64,000 nucleotides of DNA from the NCBI RefSeq assembly GCF_022662305.1, contig NZ_JAKNQH010000002.1, positions 186,001 through 250,000 of the forward strand, in the 5' to 3' direction. Positions within the stretch are counted from its first letter, which is position 1. Each line of letters opens with the position of its first letter. Below are positions 9,103 to 17,847 of this stretch, one piece after another. Source of the DNA: Sphingomonas sp. BAUL-RG-20F-R05-02. GTDB lineage: Bacteria > Pseudomonadota > Alphaproteobacteria > Sphingomonadales > Sphingomonadaceae. A program made the translations under genes and the position numbers. The notes under the pieces are model-generated. The model saw nothing but the letters and a program-made list of their open reading frames with translations, did no database searches and was not told where the DNA came from.

Positions 9103-9113
9103 GGGGTGTCACG

Positions 9114-9143
9114 TTCCGGCGCGCGTGGTTGCGCGCGCCGGAA
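9114..9143 (-). other. Perfect 12-bp hairpin between two DUF11 genes
   Basis: TTCCGGCGCGCG (9114-9125) and CGCGCGCCGGAA (9132-9143) are perfectly complementary with a 6-nt loop. It sits between the stop at 9183 and the ATG at 9102. It has no T-tract in either direction, so it is a poor intrinsic terminator. It more plausibly stabilises the upstream mRNA 3' end or restricts ribosome access to the downstream start. Confidence 0.75.
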
Positions 9144-9182
9144 GCGCGGTTCTCCTGTAGTGCGATTGGGGTCGGGTAGCGC

Positions 9183-10274
9183 TTAGTTGATCGTCACGCG
9201 GAACGACGCGGCGACCGAGGCACTGCCGGCGACGCTGGGGATCGTCGCGGTCACCGTCTTGGTCGAGGTGTCGTACGCACCGGTATAGCCGGTGGTGGTG
9301 CCGAGCGATGCCAGCGTGCACGATGTGCCGGCCACGCCGGGCGCGCCGATCGTCAGCGTGTTGGGCACGAACGTCGTGTTGGCCGGTACGACGTCGGTCA
9401 GCACAACGTTACTGGCTGGAACGCCGGCGGTCGCGTTGTTGACGGTCAGGCAATATTCCACGACGGCGCCGGGCAGCGCCTTCGGGTTGATCAGGTTCAC
9501 GTTGTCGGAGATCACCCGCGCGGTCTTGGTGACGGTCAGCGCGACGTTGCGCGCGCCGGCTTCAAAGGCGGCATAGGCGATACCCTGACCATTGCGCGCA
9601 ATATCGCCCGCATAATCGCCGTCGCTATCGCCGTCGGCGAACACGATGTCGACGGTGTTGTCGGCATTGGCGAGGTTCAGGTCGGTCTGGACCAAGGCCG
9701 TGCCCTTGGTGCCAACGCCGCCGCCATTGGCGACCGTCGCGTGCAGCGCGACCTGTGCCAGGTTAGAGCTGCCCGTCGACGGCACGTCGCCGACGATGAA
9801 GATCTCGACCGAGGCATCGGGGGCGAGTTCGTCGACATAGGTGGCGACATCGGTACCGGGATCATACACGCCGTTGCCGTTCGCATCGACGAAGATCTTG
9901 ATGTTGTTCAGCGTGAAGTCCGGTGTGTTCGGGAAGAACCCGACTGGTACCGCCTGTGCGGAGTCGAGCAGGAAATCCTGCGCGCCGTTGGTGGTGTTGG
10001 TCAGCTTGAAGCTGGTCACCGCGCCGACCTGACCGGCGTTGACCTTAGTATTGGTGGTCTGATCGGTGATGACGGTGAAATTGACCTTGCGATCGACCAC
10101 GAAGGTCGCGGTCGTCGAGTTGGTGGTCTGCGCCGAACCGTTGACGGTGTACGTTACCTGCGCGGTATTGGTGATGGTGGTGCCCGCCTGGGTCTGCGCG
10201 GCCTCAGCCGTTCCAGCGGTGGCAATGATGGCCGTGCCGGATAACAGCATCAGCCTGACCTTGTTAGCGAACAT
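9183..10274 (-). CDS. Secreted DUF11-type protein
   Basis: A 363-residue protein starting at the ATG at 10274, preceded by GGGAG about 10 nt upstream, with a signal peptide (MFANKVRLMLLSGTAIIATA, cleaved near AEAAQ). It is rich in Thr, Val and Asn and contains the calcium-loop-like stretch IFVDANGNGVYDPGTDVATY, a pattern typical of SdrD-type beta domains. A C-terminal DUF11-like domain (about 280-363) has VISDNVNLINPKALPGAVVE and VVLTDVVPANTTFVPNTL. Paralogous segments occur in the neighbours at 10831 and 3581. It is probably the main secreted component of the block; the hairpin immediately downstream may protect its transcript. Function unknown. Confidence 0.8.
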   Translation of the reverse strand: MFANKVRLMLLSGTAIIATAGTAEAAQTQAGTTITNTAQVTYTVNGSAQTTNSTTATFVVDRKVNFTVITDQTTNTKVNAGQVGAVTSFKLTNTTNGAQDFLLDSAQAVPVGFFPNTPDFTLNNIKIFVDANGNGVYDPGTDVATYVDELAPDASVEIFIVGDVPSTGSSNLAQVALHATVANGGGVGTKGTALVQTDLNLANADNTVDIVFADGDSDGDYAGDIARNGQGIAYAAFEAGARNVALTVTKTARVISDNVNLINPKALPGAVVEYCLTVNNATAGVPASNVVLTDVVPANTTFVPNTLTIGAPGVAGTSCTLASLGTTTGYTGAYDTSTKTVTATIPSVAGSASVAASFRVTIN

Positions 10275-10330
10275 GTAATGTAACTCCCTGCGATCATACG
10301 GTTTGGTGGAGGACAGGTCGGGGTCGGGGA

Positions 10331-10819
10331 TCATTTCAGCACGGCCTGGAACGCCAACTGGCCATGCGAGCCGGCCGTGATCGGGCTCGTCAGGCGCCAC
10401 CGGACGTGGGTGACATCATCGGGGCTCGCGGGGCGCACGCCGCCGGCGGCGGTCCGCACGCGCAGCGCGCTGAGCTCTCCATAGGTGTGGCCGTCGACCG
10501 AAACCTCGGGCGTGGGTGACCCTTGCGCCGCGCTGCGATAGACGAGCTGCTGCGGCACCGGATTGTCGAGCACCACGTTGCCGAGCGGCTGCGTGCCGGT
10601 GTTGCGATAATCGAGCACGAACACGACCTTGTCGCCCGGCACGACCTTCGTGGCCTGCACCAGCGCGACGCGGGTGGTGCCGTCGGCGGCGGCGGTCTTC
10701 TTCTCGGTCAGCACCTTGGAGGCGACCTGAAGCGGACCAGCCGCTAAAGCCGGTGTGGCGAGCGCCGCCACAAGCGCGGCGGCGGCGAACAGTCGGATGG
10801 TCTTGGCGTTGCGGTTCAC
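10331..10819 (-). CDS. Small secreted DUF11-like protein
   Basis: A 162-residue protein with a good signal peptide (N-terminus NRNAKTIRLFAAAALVAAL, cleavage near ALAAG). The mature domain has the DUF11 signature VVPGDKVVFVLDYRNTGTQP followed by GNVVLDNPVPQQLVY. I chose the GTG at 10819 because AGGAG lies 7 nt upstream and it gives a clean signal peptide. An in-frame GTG at 10834 overlaps the previous stop as GTGA and is the alternative. It is the second gene of the DUF11 block. Confidence 0.8.
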   Translation of the reverse strand: MNRNAKTIRLFAAAALVAALATPALAAGPLQVASKVLTEKKTAAADGTTRVALVQATKVVPGDKVVFVLDYRNTGTQPLGNVVLDNPVPQQLVYRSAAQGSPTPEVSVDGHTYGELSALRVRTAAGGVRPASPDDVTHVRWRLTSPITAGSHGQLAFQAVLK

Positions 10820-10830
10820 GGGTGCACTCC

Positions 10831-11799
10831 TCACTGGATCGTCGTTTGAAAGGTGATGACGCGGTCACCCGCCGCCGCGATGTCGCCGAGCGCGACGCGG
10901 ACGGTGCTGCCGTCGAAAGAGCCGGTGTCGCCAAGCGCACCGCCGTCGAGCCGGAGCGAGCCGGCGCGGTAGCGGGTGCCGGCGGGAACGGGATCGGCGA
11001 TCACCGCCGCCGGCGTGGCGCCAAAGAAATGCGCGGTGAGCGTGTAGGTGATGGTCGCGCCGCGGATCGCGCGTGCGCTGCCATCGGGCGCGGCGACGCT
11101 CTGCGCCTTGACGAGCGTCGGCGTGGCGACCGCGCGTACCAGTAGCGCCTCCGCGCTGGCCGCCGCTCCGGTCGTGCCAACCACCGCGTCGCCGCCACCA
11201 TCCCCCTGACCCGCAAAGGTCGTCCCTGGCGCACCAGTCCCCGTGGTCGCGCGCACGCTCGTCGTGACGGTAACGTCGTCACCGGCGACGCCGGCGGCGG
11301 CGACCAGCACCAAGACGCGCTGCTGCACACCCGCGCCGATCGCCGGCAGCACGGCACCGCTCAGCAGCGTGTCGACAGCGGCGTCGTAAGCGCCGTTGCC
11401 ATCGCGATCGATCGCGTAGCCTGTCACGGTAGCCGCTGCTTGGTTGGTCGTCGCGGAAAGCGCGAACGCTTCGCTGCCGTTTCCTGCGTTGGTGACGACG
11501 AACGGCACGCCAGTGACGGCAGCATCGCCGGTTATAACGGTACGTGGCGTCACGACAGCAACTGCAACATCAAGCTTCTCCGCGATCTGCACGGAGGCTA
11601 GGTTTGATGACGTTGAGTTCTTATCGCCGCTTGTTTCGTATATCGCAGTTGCCACATTGGGAATTATAGTGCCGGCAGCGACCTGCGCGGACGCAGAGTA
11701 ATAAAATACCTCGGGTGTAATTGCGGCGAGCAACACACATGACACCGCAATACGGCGAACACACCGGATTTTGTCTTGCTGTATCGAAAGCGGAGACAT
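10831..11799 (-). CDS. Secreted DUF11-type protein, first gene of the surface-protein block
   Basis: About 322 residues from the ATG at 11799 (MSPLSIQQDK). A hydrophobic segment follows (IAVSCVLLAAITPEVFYYSA) and cleavage is likely near SASAQ. The mature chain has IDRDGNGAYDAAVDTLLSGA, mirroring the loop motif of the 363-residue paralogue, and a C-terminal DUF11 domain (IRGATITYTLTAHFFGATPA, then DPVPAGTRYRAGSLRL). An earlier in-frame start at 11844 is possible but adds a cysteine-containing leader unlike a signal peptide. The 5' part of the gene (11560-11800) is AT-richer than the rest. The three 22-bp-spaced repeats at 11896-11950 lie upstream. Confidence 0.75.
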   Translation of the reverse strand: MSPLSIQQDKIRCVRRIAVSCVLLAAITPEVFYYSASAQVAAGTIIPNVATAIYETSGDKNSTSSNLASVQIAEKLDVAVAVVTPRTVITGDAAVTGVPFVVTNAGNGSEAFALSATTNQAAATVTGYAIDRDGNGAYDAAVDTLLSGAVLPAIGAGVQQRVLVLVAAAGVAGDDVTVTTSVRATTGTGAPGTTFAGQGDGGGDAVVGTTGAAASAEALLVRAVATPTLVKAQSVAAPDGSARAIRGATITYTLTAHFFGATPAAVIADPVPAGTRYRAGSLRLDGGALGDTGSFDGSTVRVALGDIAAAGDRVITFQTTIQ

Positions 11800-11895
11800 T
11801 GCAACAACCCTTGCGCACTTCGATGTGCACAAGGGCAAGAACACGCACCTCGGTTAAGCAGCACTTACAAGCGCACTACGTATCAGGCGCATTTG

Positions 11896-11950
11896 CGACC
11901 AAGGTCTAAGACGAATTCGACCAACGTCGCAGGAACTTTCGACCAGGGTC
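11896..11950. repeat. Three 11-bp direct repeats at an exact 22-bp period
   Basis: CGACCAAGGTC (11896-11906), CGACCAACGTC (11918-11928) and CGACCAGGGTC (11940-11950) start exactly 22 bp apart, about two helical turns. Each is itself a near-palindrome GACC-N2-GGTC. They lie 97-151 nt upstream of the first DUF11 gene and beyond the 3' end of the CheY gene at 12052. This has the look of a phased operator array for a dimeric regulator. The rest of 11800-12051 shows no gene. Confidence 0.75.
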
Positions 11951-12051
11951 GTAAAGCCAGAACGAGCCGCACGTAGGTCATGACGTCACAGCGTCATCGC
12001 GGCACGGTATTTAGATGCGCTCCTCCACCTGTCGATTCGGCACCTCGATGC

Positions 12052-12432
12052 CTAGGCGGAGATCTCGGCGAAGCGACGCCGCACCGTCCGTGCCAGCGAC
12101 ATCGGATCGAATGGCTTCGTGATGACGCCGTTCGCGCCACGGTCGAGATACGCCCGTATGTCGTCGCGGCGTGCGCTCGCGGTGACGAAGATCACAGGCA
12201 GCGCCTCCAGCCCAGCGCGCATGCGCAAGGCGCTGAGCAGGTCCGCCCCCGACATGCCCGGCATCATCATGTCGATCATGGCGATATCCGGCTTCCAGCC
12301 GCCCGCATCAACGATGCGCAGGGCATCCGGGCCGGATTCTGCCATCTTGACGTCAAGACCAGGGTCGAGCCGGAATGCCAACGCCACAATCGTGCGGATG
12401 TCCGTTTCGTCGTCGACATACAGAATGTTCAT
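12052..12432 (-). CDS. CheY-like single-domain response regulator
   Basis: A 126-residue stand-alone receiver domain. The acidic pocket is D7-D8, the phosphoacceptor is D54 in IAMIDMMMPG, T84 is in IFVTAS, and K106 is in VITKPFDP, so all catalytic positions are present. There is no output domain, so it acts by protein contact or as a phosphate shuttle. Its ATG overlaps the stop of the hybrid-less histidine kinase as ATGA, making it the third gene of a coupled operon (14800 to 12052) and the likely partner of that kinase. Confidence 0.9.
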   Translation of the reverse strand: MNILYVDDETDIRTIVALAFRLDPGLDVKMAESGPDALRIVDAGGWKPDIAMIDMMMPGMSGADLLSALRMRAGLEALPVIFVTASARRDDIRAYLDRGANGVITKPFDPMSLARTVRRRFAEISA

Positions 12433-14168
12433 GCGTCACCGCTCCACAGCGGCAGTTCGAAGCAGAAACGTGCCCCCTGCTCGGACGGAGCATGCCAAAT
12501 ACGACCGCCATGCGCCCGCACGATCTCGCGCGCGATGGTCAACCCCAACCCAGATCCCGCCGATGCCCCCGTCGGGCGGGCACCTTGCCCGAAGCGGGTG
12601 AACAGTCTCCGGCCGAGCTCCGGATCGATTCCCGGCCCCGCGTCCTGCACCGATACGATTGCGCGCGCGAGCGTCACCTCCAATGATAGCACCACCGCGC
12701 CGTTCTCTGGCGAAAAGCGGACGGCGTTCGACAACAGGTTGCTCGCGACCTGCACCAAGCGGTCGCTGTCGCCGTCCACGATCGCGGGCCTCTCACCGGT
12801 CTCAAGTCGCAGCGCAACGCCGCGCCCTTCGGCCAGACCGCGCATCGTCTCTATGGCGTCCGCCATCGCGCCCCGCAGATCGAATGACTGGAAGTCGAAA
12901 CGCATCGCGCCCGCCTCCAGCGTCTCGATATCGAGCAGATCGTTGACCAGCCGGATCAGCCGGGTCGCATTGGCTTCGGCGATCGCCACCAGCCGCTGCG
13001 CTTCCGCCGGCACGCCGGCCACGATGCCGCCGCGCAAAAGCCCGAGCGCACCGATCACCGAAGTCAGCGGCGTGCGCAGTTCGTGGCTCACGGTCGAGAG
13101 GAAGCGGGCTCGGAGTTCCTCTGCCCGCTCACGCTCACTGACATCGCGGAAGGCGACGACGACATGCGTGCCATCAGGCAACCCCATCGCACCGAGCGAC
13201 GCCTCCACCGGAAGCAGCGCACCGTTCTGCCGCCGCGCGTGCAACTGCGTTCGGAACGGATCGGCCAGCCCTTCGGCACGATAGCCGAGCCGATCAAGAA
13301 ACAGTCCCTTCCCCGGTGCGAGGTCGACCAGCACAGCGATATCGCGCCGCAGCAGGTCGGGCGCTGCATAGCCGAACAAGCGTTCTGCGGCAGGGTTCAC
13401 CGTTTCAATGCATCCATGCGGATTGAGCAGGACGATGGCATCCTGCGCGGCGTTGAAGATCGCGTTCTGATGGATGCCGAAACGCACCGCCTTCAGCGCA
13501 AGACTGTGGGCGTGGCTGCGAGCGCGCCAGAACAGATAGCCGAGCACGAACGCGCTGACCGCCATCGTCAGCACCAGTTCCCAGATCATCCGGCGCGTCG
13601 CGGCCACGCGCGTGCGCTGGCGAGCGAGGCCACCGCGCAGCAAGCGATTCTGTTCGTCGACCATCGCGGCGTGTATGTTACCGATCGCAGACATAAGCCG
13701 CGCGCCCTCGCCTTCGCGAACGCCTGCCGCGGCTGCATCGAGCCCCTGCGCTGCCCGTAGCGCGCTCATCTTCTCCATTTCGGCGAACTTGGCCGTGGCA
13801 AGCTCGCGCAGCCGTGCCAGCCTGCGTTGTTGGCCCGGTAGATGGCGAAACGTCTCGCCAAGCGAGGTCGCCTGCCGCTCGAAGCCTGCCCGTGCGGTGC
13901 GGTAGGGGACGAGAAACGCCGCATCGCCGGTGATGACATAGCCGCGCTGAGCGGTCTCGGCGTCCCGCAGGGCGGCGAGCAACGTGTCGATCTCGACCCG
14001 TTCCCGATACGTGCGATTTACGTTTGCCGAGGTCTGGGTGGAATGGTCGTATTCCACCCCAAACACGGCGGCGAGCAGGAACAGTCCCAGTGACAGTGCG
14101 GCGGCGACACCGAATGTCCGCCACAGCTTCGGTTCCCAATCTGGCGTGAGAACCGGGATGTCGTTCAC
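12429..14168 (-). CDS. CHASE3-PAS sensor histidine kinase
   Basis: A 579-residue membrane kinase. TM1 is at about 19-37, followed by a CHASE3-like periplasmic helical domain (about 45-190, with LRDAETAQRGYVITGD), TM2 at about 196-214, a PAS domain (about 235-345, AIFNAAQDAIVLLNPHGCIE), and a HisKA domain with phosphoacceptor H362 in STVSHELRTPLTS. The HATPase follows with an N box (SNLLSNAVRF, near 480), DAGPGID (near 515) and GSGLGLTI (near 540). It overlaps the genes on both sides by 4 nt, between a NarL-type regulator and a CheY-like protein. The signal is unknown; CHASE3 usually senses extracytoplasmic conditions. Confidence 0.9.
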   Translation of the reverse strand: MNDIPVLTPDWEPKLWRTFGVAAALSLGLFLLAAVFGVEYDHSTQTSANVNRTYRERVEIDTLLAALRDAETAQRGYVITGDAAFLVPYRTARAGFERQATSLGETFRHLPGQQRRLARLRELATAKFAEMEKMSALRAAQGLDAAAAGVREGEGARLMSAIGNIHAAMVDEQNRLLRGGLARQRTRVAATRRMIWELVLTMAVSAFVLGYLFWRARSHAHSLALKAVRFGIHQNAIFNAAQDAIVLLNPHGCIETVNPAAERLFGYAAPDLLRRDIAVLVDLAPGKGLFLDRLGYRAEGLADPFRTQLHARRQNGALLPVEASLGAMGLPDGTHVVVAFRDVSERERAEELRARFLSTVSHELRTPLTSVIGALGLLRGGIVAGVPAEAQRLVAIAEANATRLIRLVNDLLDIETLEAGAMRFDFQSFDLRGAMADAIETMRGLAEGRGVALRLETGERPAIVDGDSDRLVQVASNLLSNAVRFSPENGAVVLSLEVTLARAIVSVQDAGPGIDPELGRRLFTRFGQGARPTGASAGSGLGLTIAREIVRAHGGRIWHAPSEQGARFCFELPLWSGDA

Positions 14169-14800
14169 AGGGAATGTTGCGGATTGAGCAACGGCTGCAT
14201 CGTTAGGATCGCCTGCACGCGGTTCTGCACACCGATCTTGCGGAAGATCGCGGTGAGGTGCGCCTTCACGGTCGCCTCTGTGACGTTGAGATCGCCCGCG
14301 ATCTGCTTGTTGAGCCGCCCCTCGACCAGCGCCACCAGCACGCGTCGTTGCGACACCGAAAGCGTGGCAAGCCGCCTCTGAAGAGAGTCTAGCGCGCCGC
14401 TGTCAACCGGCGGAAACACCCTTTCACCGGCAAGCAGCGCGCCAACCGCACCAACCAGCGCGTCGAGCGAGTCCGCCTTGGACAGAAACCCCGACGCACC
14501 GACCGCACGCGCGGCAGCGACCAGCGCGGTGTCGTCACTTGCCGAAATGATCGCGATCGGCCGGTTTCCGAGATCCTGCTGCAACTCGAAGAACCCGGAA
14601 AAACCACGCGCGTCGGGTAGGCGAAAATCGAGCAGGACCAGATCATAACCGCCATGTGCCGCGATCAGCGCGCGCGCACCGGCGATCGTCGTGGTCGTGT
14701 CGATCGCAATGTCCGGAATGCGTGAATGCACGGCGAGTTGTATGCCGTTGCTGATGAGCGGATGATCGTCCGCCACCAGAAGCCGCCGCGCCGCGACCAT
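14165..14800 (-). CDS. NarL/LuxR-family response regulator
   Basis: A 211-residue protein with an N-terminal receiver (DD at 11-12, phosphoacceptor D58 in LVLLDFRLPD, Lys in GFLSKADS near 107) and a C-terminal LuxR-type helix-turn-helix (about 142-205, KQIAGDLNVTEATVKAHLTA). AAAGGGCGG precedes the ATG. Upstream on the minus strand a TATAAT hexamer (14823-14818) could be the -10 box. First gene of the coupled regulator-kinase-CheY operon, so this is the likely transcriptional output. The target is not known; the repeat array at 11896-11950 near the DUF11 block is a candidate binding site by proximity only. Confidence 0.9.
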   Translation of the reverse strand: MVAARRLLVADDHPLISNGIQLAVHSRIPDIAIDTTTTIAGARALIAAHGGYDLVLLDFRLPDARGFSGFFELQQDLGNRPIAIISASDDTALVAAARAVGASGFLSKADSLDALVGAVGALLAGERVFPPVDSGALDSLQRRLATLSVSQRRVLVALVEGRLNKQIAGDLNVTEATVKAHLTAIFRKIGVQNRVQAILTMQPLLNPQHSL

Positions 14801-14939
14801 AACCGCCCTTTCGCTTTATTATATGACCTTGTTTACTGGGCAATTCTTGTCCAAATTGCCAAAACGATCAAGCGACGTTGTGAGGACAAGCCGATATTCC
14901 TCCGATATCGCCGCACAACGCCCCAGAGAAGCCGCCGAT

Positions 14940-15596
14940 GTGACCAGCGCCGCCATTCTATTCAGCGACGACATCGATCTGTGCCGCACATGGGCGAGCT
15001 TGCTGACGCCGAATGGTTGGCGCACCACCATCACCGCCGATCCTGATCGGGCGATCGGTGCGCTCACGCCGGATGTCGCGCTGGTGCTTCTCGACTCGCG
15101 CGCGGTGGGCGCTGCCGACGTACTCGCCCGACTGCGGGGCACCGCACTGCCCGCCGCCGGCGTGCCCGTACTCCAGCATGGCGACGCACGCTGGCCCGGA
15201 TCAAGTGCCCTGTTGCCGCCTGGGGATTCGGCCATGCTGATGGCTGCGATCGAGGTCTTTACAGGGGCCTTGAGCGATCACGCATTGCGCGTTGCGCCGT
15301 TCTCCCCGTTCTATCGGCTGGTCCGTCTGCTCGGCGCGCGCGACGCTGCGGCCATGATCGCACGGTTTGCCGACACGCTCTGCACGGCGCTGGCAGAAGA
15401 GATGGTCTCTAACGATCAAGCGCACCGGCTCGCGGGTATCGCCGGCGCGCTCGGCTATACGGACCTCAGCCTGGCATGGCGTGCCGCTGAGCAGGACATT
15501 TCCGCGCGTGGTGCTGCCGTAGCGGCGAGCCGAATTGTCCTGGACCAGATCGAACACGATGACCTCGCCCGGTATGGAGCGGGACCGCTTCTTTAA
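14940..15596 (+). CDS. Degenerate receiver plus HPt-like protein
   Basis: About 218 residues from the GTG at 14940. The N-terminal half resembles a receiver (SAAILFSDDIDLCRTWASLL, then VALVLLDSRAVG), but the conserved Lys/Thr positions are hard to find. The C-terminal half has AHRLAGIAGALGYTDLSLAW, which matches the HPt pattern around a phosphorylatable histidine. Such a protein would relay phosphate between kinase and regulators. An in-frame ATG at 14823 would add 39 residues, but it overlaps the predicted -10 box of the divergent operon and has no visible ribosome binding site, so I prefer the GTG. It is divergent from the kinase operon and probably part of the same relay. Confidence 0.65.
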   Translation: MTSAAILFSDDIDLCRTWASLLTPNGWRTTITADPDRAIGALTPDVALVLLDSRAVGAADVLARLRGTALPAAGVPVLQHGDARWPGSSALLPPGDSAMLMAAIEVFTGALSDHALRVAPFSPFYRLVRLLGARDAAAMIARFADTLCTALAEEMVSNDQAHRLAGIAGALGYTDLSLAWRAAEQDISARGAAVAASRIVLDQIEHDDLARYGAGPLL

Positions 15597-15668
15597 CATC
15601 GCCGTCGATCGGGCGGCTCCGATGAGGCCCGGGTCAGGGTCTGCGCCAACCGCGCTCAGACCACCCGA

Positions 15669-17801
15669 TCACGCGTTCCGGTAATATCCGGCGTATTTGC
15701 GCGAGTAGTAGTACAAGCCGCCGACACCTTCCGCACCCGCCCCGACCATCGCATACACCATGCCGATCGGGTTGGCGCCGTCGGTCCGCAGCCAGTTGAT
15801 CGCGGAGGAGGCCGCCGCCGCCGACGTATCGTCCCACTTCACCACCAGAATCGTCGCATCCGCCAGCGCCGCCAGGAAACGGCCGTCGGCAAGACCCATC
15901 AACGGTGGCAAATCGAGCACGATGTGATCGTAGCGTCCGCGCAGTTCGTTGAGCAGCCGGTCCATCGCGCCACCGCCGAAGATATCCTCCGAGCTGAAAT
16001 AGCGCGAGACGACCAGCATGTGGTCGAGCCCCGGCACGTCGCCCGGCACAATCGCCTCGTCCACGCTCGCATCGCCGTGCAGCACCTCGACCAGACCAGT
16101 GCGCGGCGGCGCGCCCTTGACCATGCGCTGCATGACGGCGCGGCGGATGTCGCATTCGATCAGCAGAGTCTTGGCGTTGGCGATGGCAAGCGTGCGCGCG
16201 AACGCCAGCGCCGTCGTGCTCTTGCCCTCGCCCGGCAAGGCAGAGGTGAGCGCGATCACCTTCGGCGTCACCTGGCCACGCTGCCCCAGCACCCCCGCGC
16301 GCACGATGCGCAGTGATTCCGAGAAGAACGAGGTCGGTTCGGTGATGAGCAGATCGGCCGGATTGACACCCTTCGCGACCTTGGGGATCGCGGCGAGCAT
16401 CGTCAGGCCGAGCGTGCGTTCGGCGTCCTCGGCCGAACGCAAGCCGCCCGCCATGAGTTCCTGCACCGCGATCACCACGCCGCCCGCGATCAGGCCGAGC
16501 ACCAGCGCGACGGGATAGAACAAGAGCTTGTTCGGGCTGGTCGGCTTGGCTGGCGGCTGCGCGACCTCGACCACTTCGGCCGGCGCCATGGAGACGCGTG
16601 CCTCTTGCATGCTGTCGAGCGCCATCAGCGACATGCGATCGTACAGTGCACGCTTCGCGGTCGCCTCCCGCTCCAGGCCATCGGCGATCACGGCGCTACG
16701 CGTGTCGTTCGCCCGCTTGGACTCCAGATCGGTCATCGCGTGTTTCAAGCTCGTAACGCGCGCCTGCGTGGAGGCGGCATTTGCCGCCAGTGACGACATC
16801 ACGCGACTTTCTTCGTTCTGGATCAGCGTATCGATACCGGCAAGCTGGTCGCGCACGCGGATCGTTTCCGGGTGCCGGTCGCCGTACCGCACGCCGATCT
16901 CGGCTAGGTTGCGCACCAGCTCCGCGCGCTGGCGGCGCAGATCCTGCACTACTGACGAGCTTAGCACGCCGCTGACCGAATCGCGCGCACCGCGTGCGGT
17001 CTGGCCGCGTGCCGCGTTGAGGTCCGACTGGGCGGCGGCGGCATCGGCCTGCGCGGTGGCGAGCGATCCGGCGAGCGGCGCGATCTGTTGATCGGTGATC
17101 GTGCTGCCGTTCGAGTTGCCGCCGTCGCTCTCGACGATGCCGGCCTTGGCGCGATAATCGGCAACCTGCGCATCGGCCGCGCGGGCATCGTCGGCGAGCT
17201 CCTTCAGGCGACGCTCGAACCATTGCGACTGGCGTTCGGCCGCACCCGCCTTGTTGCCGATCTTCGCCGCAATGTACGCTTTGGCAAAGGCATTGGCGAT
17301 GCGCGCGGATTTGATCGGATCGGGCGACGTAAAGGCAACGTCGAGGATGTAGGTCAGTTTTTCACGCTGAACCGAAAGCTTCTTCAGAACCGCGTTAGCA
17401 AGCAGCGTCTCACGGTTTTGCGGGGTCGACGGACCGGTGCCGCTATCCGTCAGCACCTTTGCGTAATCGGGATCGTTCTCCAGGTGAAATTGCTGCATGA
17501 TCCCGCGCGCGAGCGACAGCGACTGGATCGTCGCGACCTCGGTTTCGATCGCCTCGGACGTAAGCTCGGCTTTGCCGTCCGCCGATTTGGTGGCGAGCGG
17601 GTTCAGCGTCGGGTCAATGCGCACTTTGACGACGGACGAGTAGGACACGGGCAGAAACTGCACCGCGGCGATACCCAATGCCGACACGGCCAGGAAAACG
17701 ATAAGCAGCACCGGCCACCGACGCATGACGGTGTCGCGAACCATCTCGACAATATCCGCGAGTTGCGCCTCGGACTGCCCGGCTTCCTGTCTGACTTCCA
17801 T
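15669..17801 (-). CDS. Wzc/GumC-type EPS chain-length regulator with tyrosine autokinase
   Basis: A 710-residue inner-membrane protein. TM1 is at about 30-50, then a large periplasmic coiled-coil Wzz region (about 60-420) with repeated Ala/Gln helices, then TM2 (about 430-450, LLFYPVALVLGLIAGGVVIA). The cytoplasmic BY-kinase has Walker A SALPGEGKST (about 520-529), Walker A' LLIECDIRR (D551) and Walker B HIVLDLPP (about 627-634). The C-terminus has a tyrosine cluster, GGLYYYSRKYAGYYRNA. The family controls polymer length and export through cycles of tyrosine autophosphorylation. Here transporter and kinase are in one chain, unlike sphingan loci such as gellan, where they are split. It lies downstream of the outer-membrane and Wza-like genes on the same strand. 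Confidence 0.9.
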   Translation of the reverse strand: MEVRQEAGQSEAQLADIVEMVRDTVMRRWPVLLIVFLAVSALGIAAVQFLPVSYSSVVKVRIDPTLNPLATKSADGKAELTSEAIETEVATIQSLSLARGIMQQFHLENDPDYAKVLTDSGTGPSTPQNRETLLANAVLKKLSVQREKLTYILDVAFTSPDPIKSARIANAFAKAYIAAKIGNKAGAAERQSQWFERRLKELADDARAADAQVADYRAKAGIVESDGGNSNGSTITDQQIAPLAGSLATAQADAAAAQSDLNAARGQTARGARDSVSGVLSSSVVQDLRRQRAELVRNLAEIGVRYGDRHPETIRVRDQLAGIDTLIQNEESRVMSSLAANAASTQARVTSLKHAMTDLESKRANDTRSAVIADGLEREATAKRALYDRMSLMALDSMQEARVSMAPAEVVEVAQPPAKPTSPNKLLFYPVALVLGLIAGGVVIAVQELMAGGLRSAEDAERTLGLTMLAAIPKVAKGVNPADLLITEPTSFFSESLRIVRAGVLGQRGQVTPKVIALTSALPGEGKSTTALAFARTLAIANAKTLLIECDIRRAVMQRMVKGAPPRTGLVEVLHGDASVDEAIVPGDVPGLDHMLVVSRYFSSEDIFGGGAMDRLLNELRGRYDHIVLDLPPLMGLADGRFLAALADATILVVKWDDTSAAAASSAINWLRTDGANPIGMVYAMVGAGAEGVGGLYYYSRKYAGYYRNA

Positions 17802-17847
17802 GAGCGTCCTGTTACCTTGCTACAAGCGTTCTGTTCCGGAGACGGGA

